Below are positions 1-11,826 of a DNA stretch of 64,000 nt, one piece after another. The notes beneath the pieces are model-generated. The model had not been told where the DNA came from. It worked only from the letters and a program-made list of their open reading frames with translations, and made no database searches. Origin of the DNA: Galerina marginata. Its lineage: Eukaryota > Basidiomycota > Agaricomycetes > Agaricales > Galerinaceae. The DNA is taken from NCBI GenBank assembly GCA_023014335.1, contig JAECYW010000018.1, positions 806,001 through 870,000 on the forward strand, read 5' to 3'. The position numbers and the translations under genes were made by a program. How positions within the stretch are numbered: position 1 is the stretch's first letter; each line of letters opens with the position of its first letter.

Positions 1-255
1 TTCTTAACGAACATTCTGCTATTATATGGCGACCTGTCACAGGTTGGAAGTACAAAGTGTTCGACTTGGACCTGCACAGCAACTCGGCACAGCATTGATG
101 GAATTGGTCAAATAAACCACTTACCTACATTGTGTGAGTATCGCTCCTGAAAATAGAAGGATAGAAGGATATAAAGCTAACCAGACCGCTGTTCGAATTC
201 CCAGACCAATAACCGTGCCTATATCCTAACTGTCACCAACGACTGTCCACCAACG

Positions 256-2332
256 ATGACCACTTCTACATTAACCGACGCGGCTCCTCCACCTGCCGAG
301 CCAGTAAATATTATCGAGCTTGTGTCAGTCAGGGATAGCAAGATCACTGGTGTGAGCGTGTACTCCAACCGCGCAGAAATCACGCGCTTGTTCACCGTGT
401 CAGTCAATACTGGCCAGAACCAGTTGGGCATCGTCGGCCTGCCAGTTGGGCTGGACCATGAGTCCTTGAGGTACGGATTCTCCTTCTGTCACTCTCGAAG
501 ATTCCTAATTTCTGTGCACTGCTACAGAGTGGAGGGACGCGGCGCAGCTACCATCCATGACGTATCCATCTCAACGTTCACGCCTCCACCCAACCCAACG
601 ACCTCGCCCACATTAGTATCTTTGCTCTCCAAAGAGAAGCGCACGGACAAGGCTCTAGCCCGAGCTCAGGCGTGCCTCGTATCACTTCGGGCATACCTCT
701 CGTCTCTCAAGGCTGACCAGCTCGAGGTGTCGAAACTTCGAGAGGTCGTGCAAGAGTACGATACAACCGCTGGCGAGCTGGACGAGAAAGTCACTGTACT
801 CGAGGACGAGTTGGATGAAATTAAGAAGGCTATCGTGGAGGAGAAAAGCAAGCTTGCGGGTCCGACAGGGAATGCGAAGCTAAACTTGAAAGCATCAATT
901 GGTGTATTCGCAGACTCCGAAGATGAAATCCAAATTACCCTCATTTACGGTACCCATTTTCCATCATCACAATCATAGCCTCCTCTCTTACAAAGCCCCT
1001 TTTTTTTCTTTGTCAAACCAGCTGTCAACAACGCAACATGGTCCGCAGGGTACGATATCCGCGTCGACATGCACTCAAAAAGGACCCCCGTCGCCCTCGT
1101 CTACAAAGCCGCAATCACACAGCACACGGGCGAGGACTGGGCTGACGTGCCCCTCACCCTCGAAACAGCGACGCCGACTTTCGGGCTTGGACTGCCCAGT
1201 CTCACACCCTGGGCGCTCTCCATCTACCGCCCTCCTGTATACATGCCAGCGCCCGTGCCTCCCCCAGAACCGAGCGATGCGCTGCGGAGCGTGTCAGGGT
1301 TCGACGAGGAGCTGCCAGTGAAGCGGGCGCGGGGACGGCCCGGTTCGAGGCCGATTGCTCATCGTGCGATGGAGGTATCCCCGAAGTCGGGAGGCGGGGT
1401 GAGCGCGACGTTCGGCGTGCCAGGGCTGATGAACGTCCCGAGCGACGGGGTTCCGCATAGCGTGACGATCGCGAGGCTTGCGCTGGAGGCGGATCTGAGC
1501 TGGGTTTGTGTGCCCAAGAAGGACTGTCGCGTGAATTTGAAGGTGCGTGGTGTTTGGTGACTGTCTCGTGCTGCGGGATTGATGTTAGACTGTACATGCA
1601 GGCGAAGATCAAGAATGCGTCGGAGTACACGCTCCTCGCTGGCACGGCGAGCATCTATGTAGACGGGAGCTTCATCTCGAAATCAGCGGTACCGCACGTT
1701 AGCCCAGACGAGAGCTTCGATTGTCCACTCGGGTGTGTCCCTCTCTTCGTCCGTTCCTCGTGTTTGAGTCTCAGTCTGATAACTTTCCTATTCCGGAAAA
1801 CAGATTGGACCCCTCCATCCGAGTAACCTACCACCCTATCACCAAAAAGGTCTCCCAGTCCGGATTCTACTCCAAGTCGTCCAACTATACCTTCAGCCAG
1901 CGCGTGACGGTGCACAACACAAAGTCATCGTCTTCCTCGACGTCAGGTGTGAAGGTCAAGATCGTCGATCAGGTTCCCGTCTCTGAGGACGCGAGCATCA
2001 CCGTCAAACTCGTGCAGCCAGCTTTGACTCTGCCCAACACAGAAGGAACTGGCCCGAGCACGGTCAGTGGTACCAGCAAAGAACCCAAAGCACCGCCGCC
2101 TGTGAAAGTGGCGCCTGGGGTGCACGCGATGTGGGATGGGGCCGATGGTGTCGGTGTCGGTCATAGCTTGGGAGAAGAAAAAGGACTTGGGGCTGCGGAC
2201 GTGGACGTGGCAAGCCTAGGCAAGGAGGGCCGGTTCTGCTGGGTCTGCGAGGTGCCGCCGCAGGGCAAGGTCGGGCTGGTGGCGCAGTGGGAGGTGGCTA
2301 CGCCTGTTGGGAGTGTGGTTGTTGGGATTTGA
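256..2332 (+). CDS. DUF4140/DUF4139 (mucoidy inhibitor A-like) family protein
   Basis: Five-exon model: 256-470, 528-949, 1022-1542, 1602-1732, 1804-2332. All introns are GT-AG, 57-72 nt, and the exons sum to exactly 605 codons plus stop. The N-terminal ~100 residues have the DUF4140 pattern (a short Pro-rich leader, then a beta-rich stretch with YSNRAEITR). Residues ~115-215 form a charged coiled coil. The rest is the DUF4139 beta domain, with WSAGYDIRVD and the typical VYKAAITQHTGEDW segment. Fungal and bacterial members share this N-terminal domain, coiled coil and DUF4139 order; their biochemical role is not established. The start is the first ATG of the frame. No lesion is seen. The family assignment is from recognised motifs and function is left open. 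Confidence 0.85.
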
Positions 2333-2781
2333 GGTGCACAATGATGCTCACGATTGGGTGTGCTTTTTTTTTGCCATGTATTTTGAGGCCGTGGACGTCG
2401 AATGGTTGACCCGATGGTGGATAGGTCTCTACCATGAGCTACCGTCGTATTGTTCTCTGGTCTTTTTACGCAGTATGCTGGTTTTTTCTCTCAGTCGACA
2501 GCCTTGACAGGTTGAGCTCCGGAAAGCAACTACAAAATACGACCGCCTACTCTATCAAGCTCTTTCGATGAAGCACCCTGAGTCTTCCTTGGTTCCACTA
2601 AATTTAGGAAACCTTATTTGGATTGGATATTTGGCAGCGCACTGGCAAGGCAGTGTTCTGCCAAGCACCGCCTGTGAACAGACGCGGAAAGCACAGCCCT
2701 CGACCAGTGAGAACTCTACTCGATGAGAACGCTACTACTTATATACGAGTAACATGGCTCTGAAAAGTTCTTGATGCTTCA
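2333..2781. other. intergenic, DUF4139 gene to NLR gene
   Basis: No coding frame beyond short shadows. It holds the 3' region of the DUF4139 gene and presumably the promoter of the NACHT gene. I see no repeat or RNA gene here. Confidence 0.5.
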
Positions 2782-3495
2782 ATGTATCACAACAGCAGCG
2801 TTCTTGTCACTGGAGGCTCTTCGACCTATGTCGCTGGAGATTTGAACATCCACACCTTGAAACCAGGTGCGTCTTTGGTCCTGCTAGTAGCCGAGACATG
2901 GATCTGGGCTCATTCTTCCTCTTTAACTAGATACCCCATTCCAACGACTTGAGAACCATGTCACTGCAGGTGCACTGCACAACTCTAGTGAAGTATCGGC
3001 CCAACCGAAATGCCACCCAGGCACTCGCATTGCGATCCGCGAACACATCGAAACTTGGGCAAAATCGCCGACCTACGCCTACCCCATCATGTGGGTTCAC
3101 GGGCCTGCGGGATCGGGTAAATCTTCCATCTTGCGGACGCTTGCTCGAATTCTCTTCGCACAAAACCTTCTCCTTGCCAGTTTCTTCTTCCTCCGATCAG
3201 CCCCTGGTCGAAATAGCTCCGAACACTTTATCGCCACTATCGCAATTCAGCTCGCCATTTCTGTTCCCCCAAGTCGTCCATACATCGAGGAGGCAATCGA
3301 GAGAAACCCTTTGATTTTTTCCCTTTCACTTTGGGATCAGGCAAACACATTGATTATAGCCCCATTGCTTGCCTTGTGTCGCGGCAATCCAACCCTTGAC
3401 TTTCGCCAAAAATTTCCTCACGTCATCATTGTCGACGGACTCGATGAATGTCAAGATCCTGATAAGCAATGCGAAATTCTTCAAATATTCTGTTG

Positions 3496-3511
3496 CATCT
3501 TGAAGAACCTT
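3496..3511 (+). repeat. target-site duplication, left copy, of the SINE
   Basis: The 16 bases CATCTTGAAGAACCTT at 3496-3511 recur at 4360-4375. They belong to the NACHT coding sequence and bracket the inserted element. The leading C/AT overlaps the element's CAT-repeat tail, so the true duplication may be 14-16 bp. Confidence 0.9.
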
Positions 3512-4375
3512 GGGGGGCTGGGATGGCTCAGGTGGCACCATCGCTGTAAAGCCCTAGGCAGGTAAGGACGAGAGTTCGAACCCGGCCGGTTACATGGTTA
3601 AAACACTTTAGACACCATGTGATTTATTCAACGCCCCCGGGAGTCACTGTATGAGCTGTCGTAATGGGAAGGTAGACTACGTCTCTGCCGAAAAGCCGGC
3701 CCAAGGGCTTGGATAACACTACCCCTGCGCTCTCACATGATGAAGTTATGGTCACGTTGCTCTCCTTGGCGTCTGAAAAGGGCGTCATGCCAGGATGGGA
3801 TCTGGGAGACCTGGGACAAGCCGCGTAAGTCCGCATGCCAGGCAGCTGGCTGGCAATAATGCCGAGTCGGCTAGAGCCGCCCCTGGGTTGTTTGACCAGT
3901 ACCGGAGGGTGGGGTATAAGAGATCTGCGAAGACGGCTAGAGCCGACCCAATGGATATAAGGTTGCCGAAGAACCGTGTGGCCATGTCCGGACAAGTCAT
4001 CTCAGGAACGTTTCGTGCTTACATTTGCGGAAGTGCGGCGAACTGGACATATGTGCCGGGTGCCTGGGAAGGACTGCAGGGCTAAAGGGGGTGAAATTCC
4101 CCCGAGCTCTGGGAGCGACGGTGTTTAGCTAAGTGGAAGCACGAGCCGGTGTATGGATAATGAAGCCGGGGATCAGCCATGACTAGTGTAAAAATACAAG
4201 GATGACACGTTATCGGGTATAACAAATGGACACTTAAAGTAGTACTTAGGTCACGCCAAATGTATAACCCAGACCGCCAACCTTCCCTAACGGGTAAAAA
4301 AGCGTAATTGCAAAAAGGCTGGTCTATAAATATAATAGGAATTTCATCATCATCATCATCATCTTGAAGAACCTT
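3512..4375 (+). mobile_element. tRNA-derived SINE-like retroposon
   Basis: The insertion sits inside the NACHT exon and is flanked by a 16-bp target duplication; these coordinates include the right copy. The head has a Pol III type-2 promoter layout: an A-box-like TGGCTCAGGTGG at 3524-3535 and a strong B-box GAGTTCGAACCC at 3572-3583, about 37 nt apart, as in a tRNA gene. The 3' end is a short (CAT/TCA)n microsatellite at about 4344-4360, which stands in for poly(A). There is no coding capacity. At about 850 bp it is long for a SINE, so the body may hold extra modules or be a tRNA-headed chimera. Retroposition presumably depends on a LINE reverse transcriptase. The 3' end does not obviously match the LINE at 56-59 kb, which ends in a TTCC repeat. 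Confidence 0.85.
4360..4375 (+). repeat. target-site duplication, right copy, of the SINE
   Basis: Second copy of CATCTTGAAGAACCTT, directly after the CAT-repeat tail. The NACHT frame continues at 4376 (PIPLALLLASRPE). Confidence 0.9.
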
Positions 4376-5107
4376 CCAATTCCACTTGCTCTACTCCTCG
4401 CAAGTCGCCCCGAAAACCACATTCGCAGCGCATTTGACCTCGGTAACCTAAACGGATCTTCAACTCGACTTTCTCTTGATGACTCCTACAACCCAGACGC
4501 AGATATCGAAAAATATCTCATTGACAAGTTCAGCGAAATTGAACGACATCACCGAGAATACCTTCCTATATCGCCTTGGCCGTCACCAAATGTTGTCGAT
4601 AGACTGGTTGTAAAGGCTTCTGGTCAATTTATCTATGCTTCAACAATTGTCAAATTTGTCGGTTCCCAAAGACACAATCCTGTGAAGCGCCTGGAGATAA
4701 TACTCGGGATAATTGACACTGGAGAGCTGAAGCCGTTTGAAGAATTGGACTCGTTATACTCTGCAATCTTCCTCAATATCGACGAGAATGACCGAGCTGG
4801 AGTTCTCCGTATTTTGGGAGTTTTGTTGATTCCTTTCAAAGTGGAGCGGGCCTACTATCGCAGCCCGTCTTTTCTTGAATTCGTCCTTAACCTCGACACT
4901 GGTGACATGCGGCGCATGCTATTTGATTTAGAAAGTCTTCTTACCTTTAACGGTAACCAGGTCCGCTTTTTACATGCCTCACTCGGAGATTACCTTTTCG
5001 ATAGGTCTCGGTCTGGTCAATTCTGGATCGACGCTGGCTCGGTTTATGCCAACCTTGCACAGCACTGTACCATTCCAATTGTGCGACTCCGAAGACCCTC
5101 CAGGTGA

Positions 5108-6093
5108 TGTACCTCGTTTATAGAAATCCTGAATTCAGCGCGTCTAACCCATTGAAACATAATTAGGCTATAGAAATTTTTTCTATCGCAACGCTCTCTT
5201 TTTTCTTTGCAAATGCAACTCCGACTCTCAGACTACGAGAAGCCATCGAACATTGTGATCTTGAAATAGCTGCGACTTTTTCCTGGCGATCGACCTATCG
5301 GAGCTTCCTTCCCGGATACCATCCCGACATTTTTGCAGGCTGTCCGGCTGTTCAGTAAGATACTCTGGTTTTCATGCAAAGCTCTTCACTCACAAATACA
5401 CTCTATAGGCGTTCTCGGATGCGACCCAATTATATATCTACAAATCGGCATCATACGCAAAAGCCATCCGACCAAGAATCCAAGTTTATTTCCAAGATAT
5501 GGCTCTGAAGACCCTTCTCATTGCAGTCGCAGTCGCAGCAGAGGTGATATTCCGTGACGGCCTTCAAAAATCATACTATGGCTGCCTGCAGGATATATTT
5601 ACGATTTCAGACGGAGCACGGGAGGCAGAAACAAATGAGGGGTTTAATCTCTCCTACTGTGATCTCGCAATAGCGCAGGTGATAAAGACCTTACTAGATG
5701 ACCAGCTCAACAAAGATCTCGGATACTTCATCGACAACAACCAGTATGCGGACATCGCGTTGAACCTCGTGACTTTCATGACCCAGCCTCCCTTATCCAG
5801 AAATCATCCGAGTTTACTTCACGAGCGCCGCATGTATATCATGTTCCTTGTTGACAAGAATCAGCACTCACATAAAATTTATACCTAGAACCAATCAGAA
5901 ATGCATCTCCGCGATCTTTCCAGTCATCTTATCAAAATCGTCCATTCGACAAGACCTTCTTCACCAAATCAAGAACAGCTGGCCACTTCAGATAGATCGG
6001 TCGTACTTAGAATTTGGCCAAATTCGGGATGCTTTAAGGACCTACGTTGCGGTACGGAATATGTCCCCCCGTAAAACTGGAATCTCATTCTGA
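5108..6093 (+). other. possible degenerate 3' part of the NLR locus
   Basis: Short open stretches on the plus strand (around 5228-5335, 5499-5888 and 5848-6093) have coding-like composition. The first resembles the segment after the NACHT helical region in other Agaricomycete NLRs. I could not join them with convincing splice sites, and frames are interrupted. They may be additional exons, or decayed sequence no longer under selection after the SINE insertion. Confidence 0.3.
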
Positions 6094-9000
6094 CGGACTT
6101 TATACGTTGACTATCAGAGGTCGGAGGCTCATTTCAAAACTGTGAGGGATTGTGTTTCACAAGATCAGGGATCCGAGGTGGGTTGTTTTAATTCCTGTTG
6201 GTTTTGAGGCCTTGACGAGAATTCGTTCCAGACTCAGTTTTCGGGCGACAATCTTCCAACCGAAGTTGCCAGTACCCCCGGAGGTTCAAAACGTCGTCGA
6301 TATCTTTCCCAGCTTTTTTCGAAGCTCAGCCCTCGTCAGTCACCCTCTTGAACCTTGACCTAATCACGCGGAACGGGCAGTTCCAGACGACACCAGTGTA
6401 CGCTGGTTGAAGGCTCGAAAAAGTTGGCAGAGTCCAATTCCTCGAATTCAGCCCAAAAACATTGACTGGGAGACAGCATCGAGATCCTAGATCTTTTAGC
6501 TGCCAACCGAGGGCATACAAGGGTTCATTTGTGCTAAGATTATATTCAGGGACTCCTACAAAGCTCTTATATACTTTATCAACACTGTTCTCCGGGTTGT
6601 CTACTGGTCATTTTAGATAAAATATTCAGGTGCAATGTTACATTCCAGTGTTCTACGTTTCCGACATTTTAAAAGAAAACTATGTTGCCTAGACTATGGT
6701 TGTGATCATGAACGACCAGTCTGATAACCAGCAAGTACTGGTACTGGACATCAACAGCCTGACTTCTGTTAATTTGACCTCAACCATTCTTCGAGTTTTC
6801 CAATCAGCTTGAAATTTAGATGCTTTCTAGGATCCTCAAAGACAGACATTGGCACGTTATACTTAAAAAAGCCAAGAACAGAAAAAATATCCAGCAATAT
6901 TACGCCTTCAACGTCCAAATCCCCAAGGTCGAATAGTAAATAGAGTCATTAAGAAAGTCGTCTTCGACAAAATCACCGATCTTAAAGCTTTACTAGTAAA
7001 GCCTAGAGCAAACCCCACGGAAAATGGCCAATCGCGCCTAGCGTAGTTCTCCTCCTCTTGCTTCAGGTTTAAGATCGGAACGGGAAGGAATGCATCCCTC
7101 TATAATATGATACTACGGAACTTGAACGTAAGAGAAGTTCACACATTTACGGCATTGCCGCAGCGTTGAATACGAACGGACTGGGTCCTTCTTCAGCTGG
7201 TACTGCACCCTGGTCAGTCTCGTTGTTCTTGAAGGGTCGATGTTGAACGTTTGAACGTCGGTTGCAGCGGGTTTTTTTGACATGGACGTTCCAACATCCA
7301 AACCTCCGCCTGCGGGGTGTTGCTACCTATTGAGGATTCATTCGCCATATCTTTCAGCTATTCCCCTTTGCCCCATAGTTCTCCCTCGCGCTATCAAGTT
7401 CCTCCAGCGCCTTGACAACCTCACAGCCAGATAATCCCAGTACATATTCAAGCACTGTATGCGTTTAAGCAGACACCTATAATTCCCTCTTGGAATGTCC
7501 GCATGGCCACCTGGCAATACAGACAAACTTCAGGTTTTCAACAGAAATTTTCGGATGGAAACGAGCTCAAGTTCTGGCAGGTCACCAAAGCCGAAGTCGG
7601 GGTCGACTAGTTGTCACAAAAGGATAAGAATGCATCACGAAAAAGGACATTGACGGATTCGAGCTCAACTGGCAGTCAAAAAAACTGGCTGTAGTAAAGC
7701 AGGAGAAGTTTCTTCCTCGAACCGAACACAGGCAGGAGCTGGAACGGAGTTCGAAACCAACTTACCGAGGAGCGGCCCGGATACCGCTCCTCTAAAACTA
7801 ACCACCACTCCCTTGCCAGTGTCCAACTTCGCATTGTTCGCCCTTGGCCTTTCTTTATCACTGCCTCCGGGTTTTTTGACATCCTAAACCTGTTTTTTGT
7901 CCTCATGAACGTGTACCTACGGCGTCTTCAACCTAAACTACGGCCCTCTAAGAAGCAGCACCATAGTACCTATTAGCACTGAACCATCGTCACAACTGCA
8001 AGTTCAATTGGAACTTTGGCGACATCATCTTCGTCGTCGATGATACTAAAAACACAAAGCGGTGCTACCGATGGTAACAGCGTACCAGCCCGCGCATCAG
8101 ACTATCAATATCGCGAGTCGCGCTTTGGTCGACGTAACGATCGGTGGGCATTTTCTTTGATTTTGTAAGCCTACAGCGGGACATCGACGAACCCAACTCG
8201 ATTATTACATCACTGGGTCTTAAGAACGAACCGACTCACAATACTCATGTAAGTTCGGTATAGCTTTCCACCGATATCACAAAAGTGCGTCATCGGAGTG
8301 CCTGCCGCGTTTAAAATTTTTACGTTCCTTTTTTTATTACTTAGAAGTGGTGCGCAAATCCAGAGCCCGTACCATTCCCGAGGCTCAAATTGCCCTTGCT
8401 CCACATTCTTTTAGGTTTTACCTTATCTTGCACTAATAGGTCCTGGTTTTCAGACTCCTCCATTAATTAAGCTGTTTTGACGCTCGGTATTCGGGACATA
8501 TAGTCGTGGCGTCCATGTCATTTGTTTAGGTGAGTTCATTTCATGTTATCAAAAAGGCCATGAACGCGTCGACCAGGCACGACTGCCCTGCTGAGGATAT
8601 GATATGATATGACTAGGATTAACCGAACGGCGGCGTGGAATGACAGTCCTTCACTCCTCCACGCTCATCAACCTCGACCAAGTCCAGAACTCGCTCTTTC
8701 CATGAATATTGCATGAATACTTACTCTTGGTGTGAGAGGCTTCCTTTACGAGTCAAAATCAAGAGACTTGCCTGCTAACTATCCGTAAAGTTGCCGAATT
8801 TGGCCGGATTATGGGTCCCCACGTACAACTGATCCAGGCAAAACGCGTTAAGCACTCCTTGACTATTCCACTTCAAGGTTGTGACGCAGAAAGTGAGCCA
8901 ATAAAGCTGCATAAAAGCGTCAAGGCAGGTCGAAGCATGGCCGGGTTCACTGGGATATTCTTCATAGGATTTGAAAAAATACATGTCCTGCTATCGAAAG

Positions 9001-10079
9001 TCGACGCGTTTAAAGCCGCGTTCAACAAAGCGTCCGTGCTGCAGTGGCGCAATACCCGTACATACCAGAAATTCGATATTCTTCTATCAAGGAATCGACA
9101 AAGTCGAGTGAGACATTTTTTAAATTTGTTCTTATTTCCAATGTTGACCGCCCTTTGCATCGCTTTTTAGCATGGCTGAGCCCCTGGCAGCTTGTCTTCC
9201 TTTCCGAGGTTTGTTATTGTGCATCATTTGGGCTGAACCGCGAGGATCTACCGCAAGGCCGGCAAAATGTATTCACTACTCATTTCTTGCCCGCGGCTTC
9301 TGGTATTGTCGGTATTATTCGGCCCTCACTTCAGGGACTCGGATAAAATTCGCAGAAGGATGTCCATATAGAATTGTACAAGCTCAACATATACGGTAAA
9401 GTTATATTGCTTCGTTGTTTCACTTGTTCTTATTCACAATTTATCTGAACCCCTAACGCCCTGGGTCATTCTTCAAGACTCACGTCGATAGTGCCCCTCG
9501 AAGGGACGCCATGTTTGACTCTTTGGTAGCTATCCTGCACCAATGCCCAAGGGTGATTCCTTGATTTTTCTGTCACAACGGACAAGGGAACGCGTCTCAG
9601 CGTCTGACACCGTCAGTGCCTTGTCCTTCCAAGAGTCACCTCATGCCGCATTTGTCCCTTCTTCACCGATATAGAGCACGAAGTATCAGTCGTCACCTCG
9701 GGCTTCCCGGTTCCTTCTCACATACAACCTCTATTTCGTGGAGCCGTCCCCTTTGTCAGCCCCGCTCGGCGTTCTCATATAAGTGGCCGCATATCCGCAA
9801 CGCGTTGTTACACCAAAAGCCCAAAGGTCGATGCTTGCGGCTTGCCTTACGCGCGCGACACGTTATGAACACATTGGTTACCCAATAACGGCACGTGGAC
9901 GTGACAGCACGTGTAATACCGTTTTTTCCTGTTTCTGTCATTGACGGTCATTTGGTCTCAGAGTCAGACTCAGAGGTTGGACTTTAACAACCAACACGTC
10001 AATGGGATCAACGTAGATATCCTAGTCTCTCGATTTTCTCCAAGACTTGAATTGACAGCCGCACTCAAATTTGTTGGTT
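6094..10079. other. 4-kb region without a recognisable gene
   Basis: Only short scattered frames without recognisable motifs on either strand. There is a small GATAT microsatellite near 8598-8620. I saw no terminal repeats, no transposase or RT motifs and no RNA gene. It may be decayed mobile-element sequence, but nothing shows this directly. Confidence 0.5.
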
Positions 10080-11186
10080 ATGTCTTGCTCTAATTGTCAA
10101 GAAGGTTTCGTCTTACCTGGCGAACCTACTGGGACTATCAGTCAAGATTTTCAAGGAGCGTACCATGCTGCTACGCCAAATAGAGAGACGTCGAAGTACG
10201 CAATAATTCTCTTCACAGACGGCTTCGGTTTGCCCCTCAAGAATTGCAAAATTATTGCGGACAACCTTGCAAAGAGTCTAGAATGCGATGTATGGGTTCC
10301 AGACTATTTTGATGGTGAGTTTAAATTCGTGTCTATCGACTGAATCTCGTCCAGGCTCACCGATCCTGTAGGGAGACCTCTCGTAGCTGTCGATAACTTG
10401 AGTACTCCTGACCGCGCTGGAAAGAAGATGACCAATCTGGACTGGATTAAACTCGTTTTCTCTTCAGTTCCCAGCCTGCCTGCGTACATCCACAGTCGGC
10501 CTTCAGCGGTGGACAAGCGGGTAACCGCGGTGGGCTCAGACTTCATCTTATGCACTGCTCCCTCTCACCAACGGGCTTCTACCTTTTAGTTTATCTCTTT
10601 GCTTAAAGATAAAAAACATTTTGAGAAATTCGGCGCAGTTGGGTATGTTTACCAACTGGAGATTCATGTGGAAATCCGCCCTAATAACTCTATTAACAGA
10701 TACTGCTTTGGAGGCTCGACAGTTGTTCGTCTTGCAGGAACAGACCTTTTGCACAGTGCTGTCATATGTCACCCAGGGCCTTTCTCAGTCAGCGAAGCTC
10801 GAGCCATTCGAATTCCGACGGCTTGGGCATGCGCAGAAGGTACGATTCTCGCTCTATTCGATTGAATTATTTATGACGGAAATTATGTGCGCTATAGAGG
10901 ACGTCTTTTGGGCCCATTCAAAGCGTCTCGAGGTCGAAGCTATTCTCGCTGGGAAGAAAGACAAAGAAGAGTTCGTTGAATACGAATTCAAGGACTACAA
11001 AGGTCCGTCCATTATAGTTCATGTACTATCTGCGTCATCCTTGACGGCATGTTAAAAACATACATCTCAGGGACAGCTCACGGATTCGCAGCACGACCAA
11101 ATCTAAACCTGCCGGAAATCAAGGAAGCTTATGAACAGGCATTCGAACAGACCGTCGAATGGTTTAAGAAAACGCTCTTGGCGTAA
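10080..11186 (+). CDS. dienelactone hydrolase family protein
   Basis: Six exons: 10080-10314, 10372-10520, 10590-10642, 10700-10839, 10898-11002, 11071-11186, giving 265 aa in a continuous frame. It is an alpha/beta hydrolase of the dienelactone hydrolase type. The N-terminal MSCSNCQEGF with GEPTG is typical of fungal members. The nucleophile elbow is G-Y-C-F-G-G, spanning the exon 3/4 junction, so Cys is the nucleophile. The catalytic His is in GTAHGF at the start of exon 6, and an acidic residue is expected between them. Family members hydrolyse dienelactones or other small esters in the cytosol; the substrate is unknown. The start at 10080 is preferred over 10071 because fungal homologues begin MSC. 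No lesion is seen. Confidence 0.9.
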
Positions 11187-11270
11187 ATATGCATGTGACA
11201 AATTCGTATCAAGTATAATTCATTCAACTAGTTAGCTGCCCGTTCCAGACCACGGCTTTCCATGGCATGC

Positions 11271-11415
11271 TGGAACAGTGGGATCAGGCCCGGAGCGGAT
11301 CAGCACGTGACCGCCTAGTTTAGTGTAGACAGCCGTAGCCAGACGAGATCCTCACCACAATACCACGCCATTCCCTTGAGCTAGCGACGTGCTCGGGACA
11401 GATCCTACCTTTCCA
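11271..11415 (+). repeat. 5' LTR (145 bp)
   Basis: Identical by eye to 13593-13737. Starts TG and ends CA, and contains a CACGTG E-box-like site. Normally the LTR would supply the promoter for the internal ORF and the RNA. Confidence 0.93.
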
Positions 11416-11417
11416 TC

Positions 11418-11441
11418 TGGTGATGAGAGTGTGATTCGACC
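11418..11441 (+). other. predicted primer binding site
   Basis: Two bases after the 5' LTR the sequence begins TGG, as expected for pairing with tRNA 3' CCA. The complement reads as a whole tRNA 3' half: CCA end, discriminator A, a 7-nt acceptor strand, a 5-nt T-stem strand and a T-loop with TCGAAT. The pairing could thus span ~24 nt. I cannot name the tRNA species. Confidence 0.7.
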
Positions 11442-11549
11442 TTTAACACACTCTGTTGCTTCTTTCCAGTTCATTTTCGTGCCAGCTCATCAACTGCTTT
11501 TCACTGCCGCGCCCGGACTATTTTGCCGGGGATGCAAAATGCAAAGCAG

Positions 11550-11624
11550 GTTGTTTGGATTTTGCCAAGTCATGTGTCCCCACCATAGGATTGGCAAAAT
11601 AGGGACTGGCAAAATTCAAACAAC
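11550..11624 (+). other. inverted repeat (leader hairpin) in the LTR element
   Basis: The arms 11550-11567 (GTTGTTTGGATTTTGCCA) and 11607-11624 pair at 17 of 18 positions, and the odd pair can be G-U in RNA. Further copies of the arm end (TTGGCAAAAT, GGATTTTGCC) lie in the loop and just downstream. It sits between the primer binding site and the ORF, where retroelements keep packaging or dimerisation signals. Confidence 0.65.
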
Positions 11625-11826
11625 GTACCGTCGGATTTTGCCTACCCGTCAAAATAATTGGGCCGCAGCAGTGTTTGTTCCTACCGAGTTTTCTGTGTCC
11701 GAGTCTTGTGTCTTGCGAGTCTTTGCGCCCGTGTGGTTGCGTTTTGCGCGTCTTTGAGCCCCCGGTTAACCCCACTAGTGCCTACTACGAGCCCAGCAGC
11801 TACTTCCTCACCCCGCATAGTAATAC

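Larger units (their letters stand above)
2782..5107 (+). pseudogene. NACHT-domain NLR-like protein interrupted by a SINE
   Basis: Exon 1 is 2782-2866. Exon 2 starts at 2931 and runs to 3511, then is broken by an 864-bp insertion, and the frame resumes at 4376. Leaving out the insertion restores one frame of 465 codons with no other lesion. The N-terminus (MYHNSS, then a short beta-rich leader) and the segment around KCHPGTR are typical of Agaricomycete NLRs. Walker A GPAGSGKS lies near 3100 and Walker B VIIVDGLDE near 3430, followed by the ASRPENHIRSAF and DADIEKYL region of the NACHT helical part. No LRR, ankyrin or WD repeats follow in the clear frame. A stretch near 5228-5335 (LREAIEHCDLEIAATFSW) may be a further C-terminal exon. 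The family is thought to act in non-self recognition. The insertion should truncate the product unless it is spliced out. Confidence 0.8.

Noticed and set aside
3515..3600. A functional tRNA gene
   Set aside because: A and B boxes are present, but I cannot fold a full cloverleaf with paired acceptor stems, and the sequence is the head of the SINE.
3512..4359. The NACHT gap as an ordinary intron
   Set aside because: A 16-bp direct duplication, a Pol III promoter and a microsatellite tail mark a retroposon. The length is also far above the 45-70 nt introns here.
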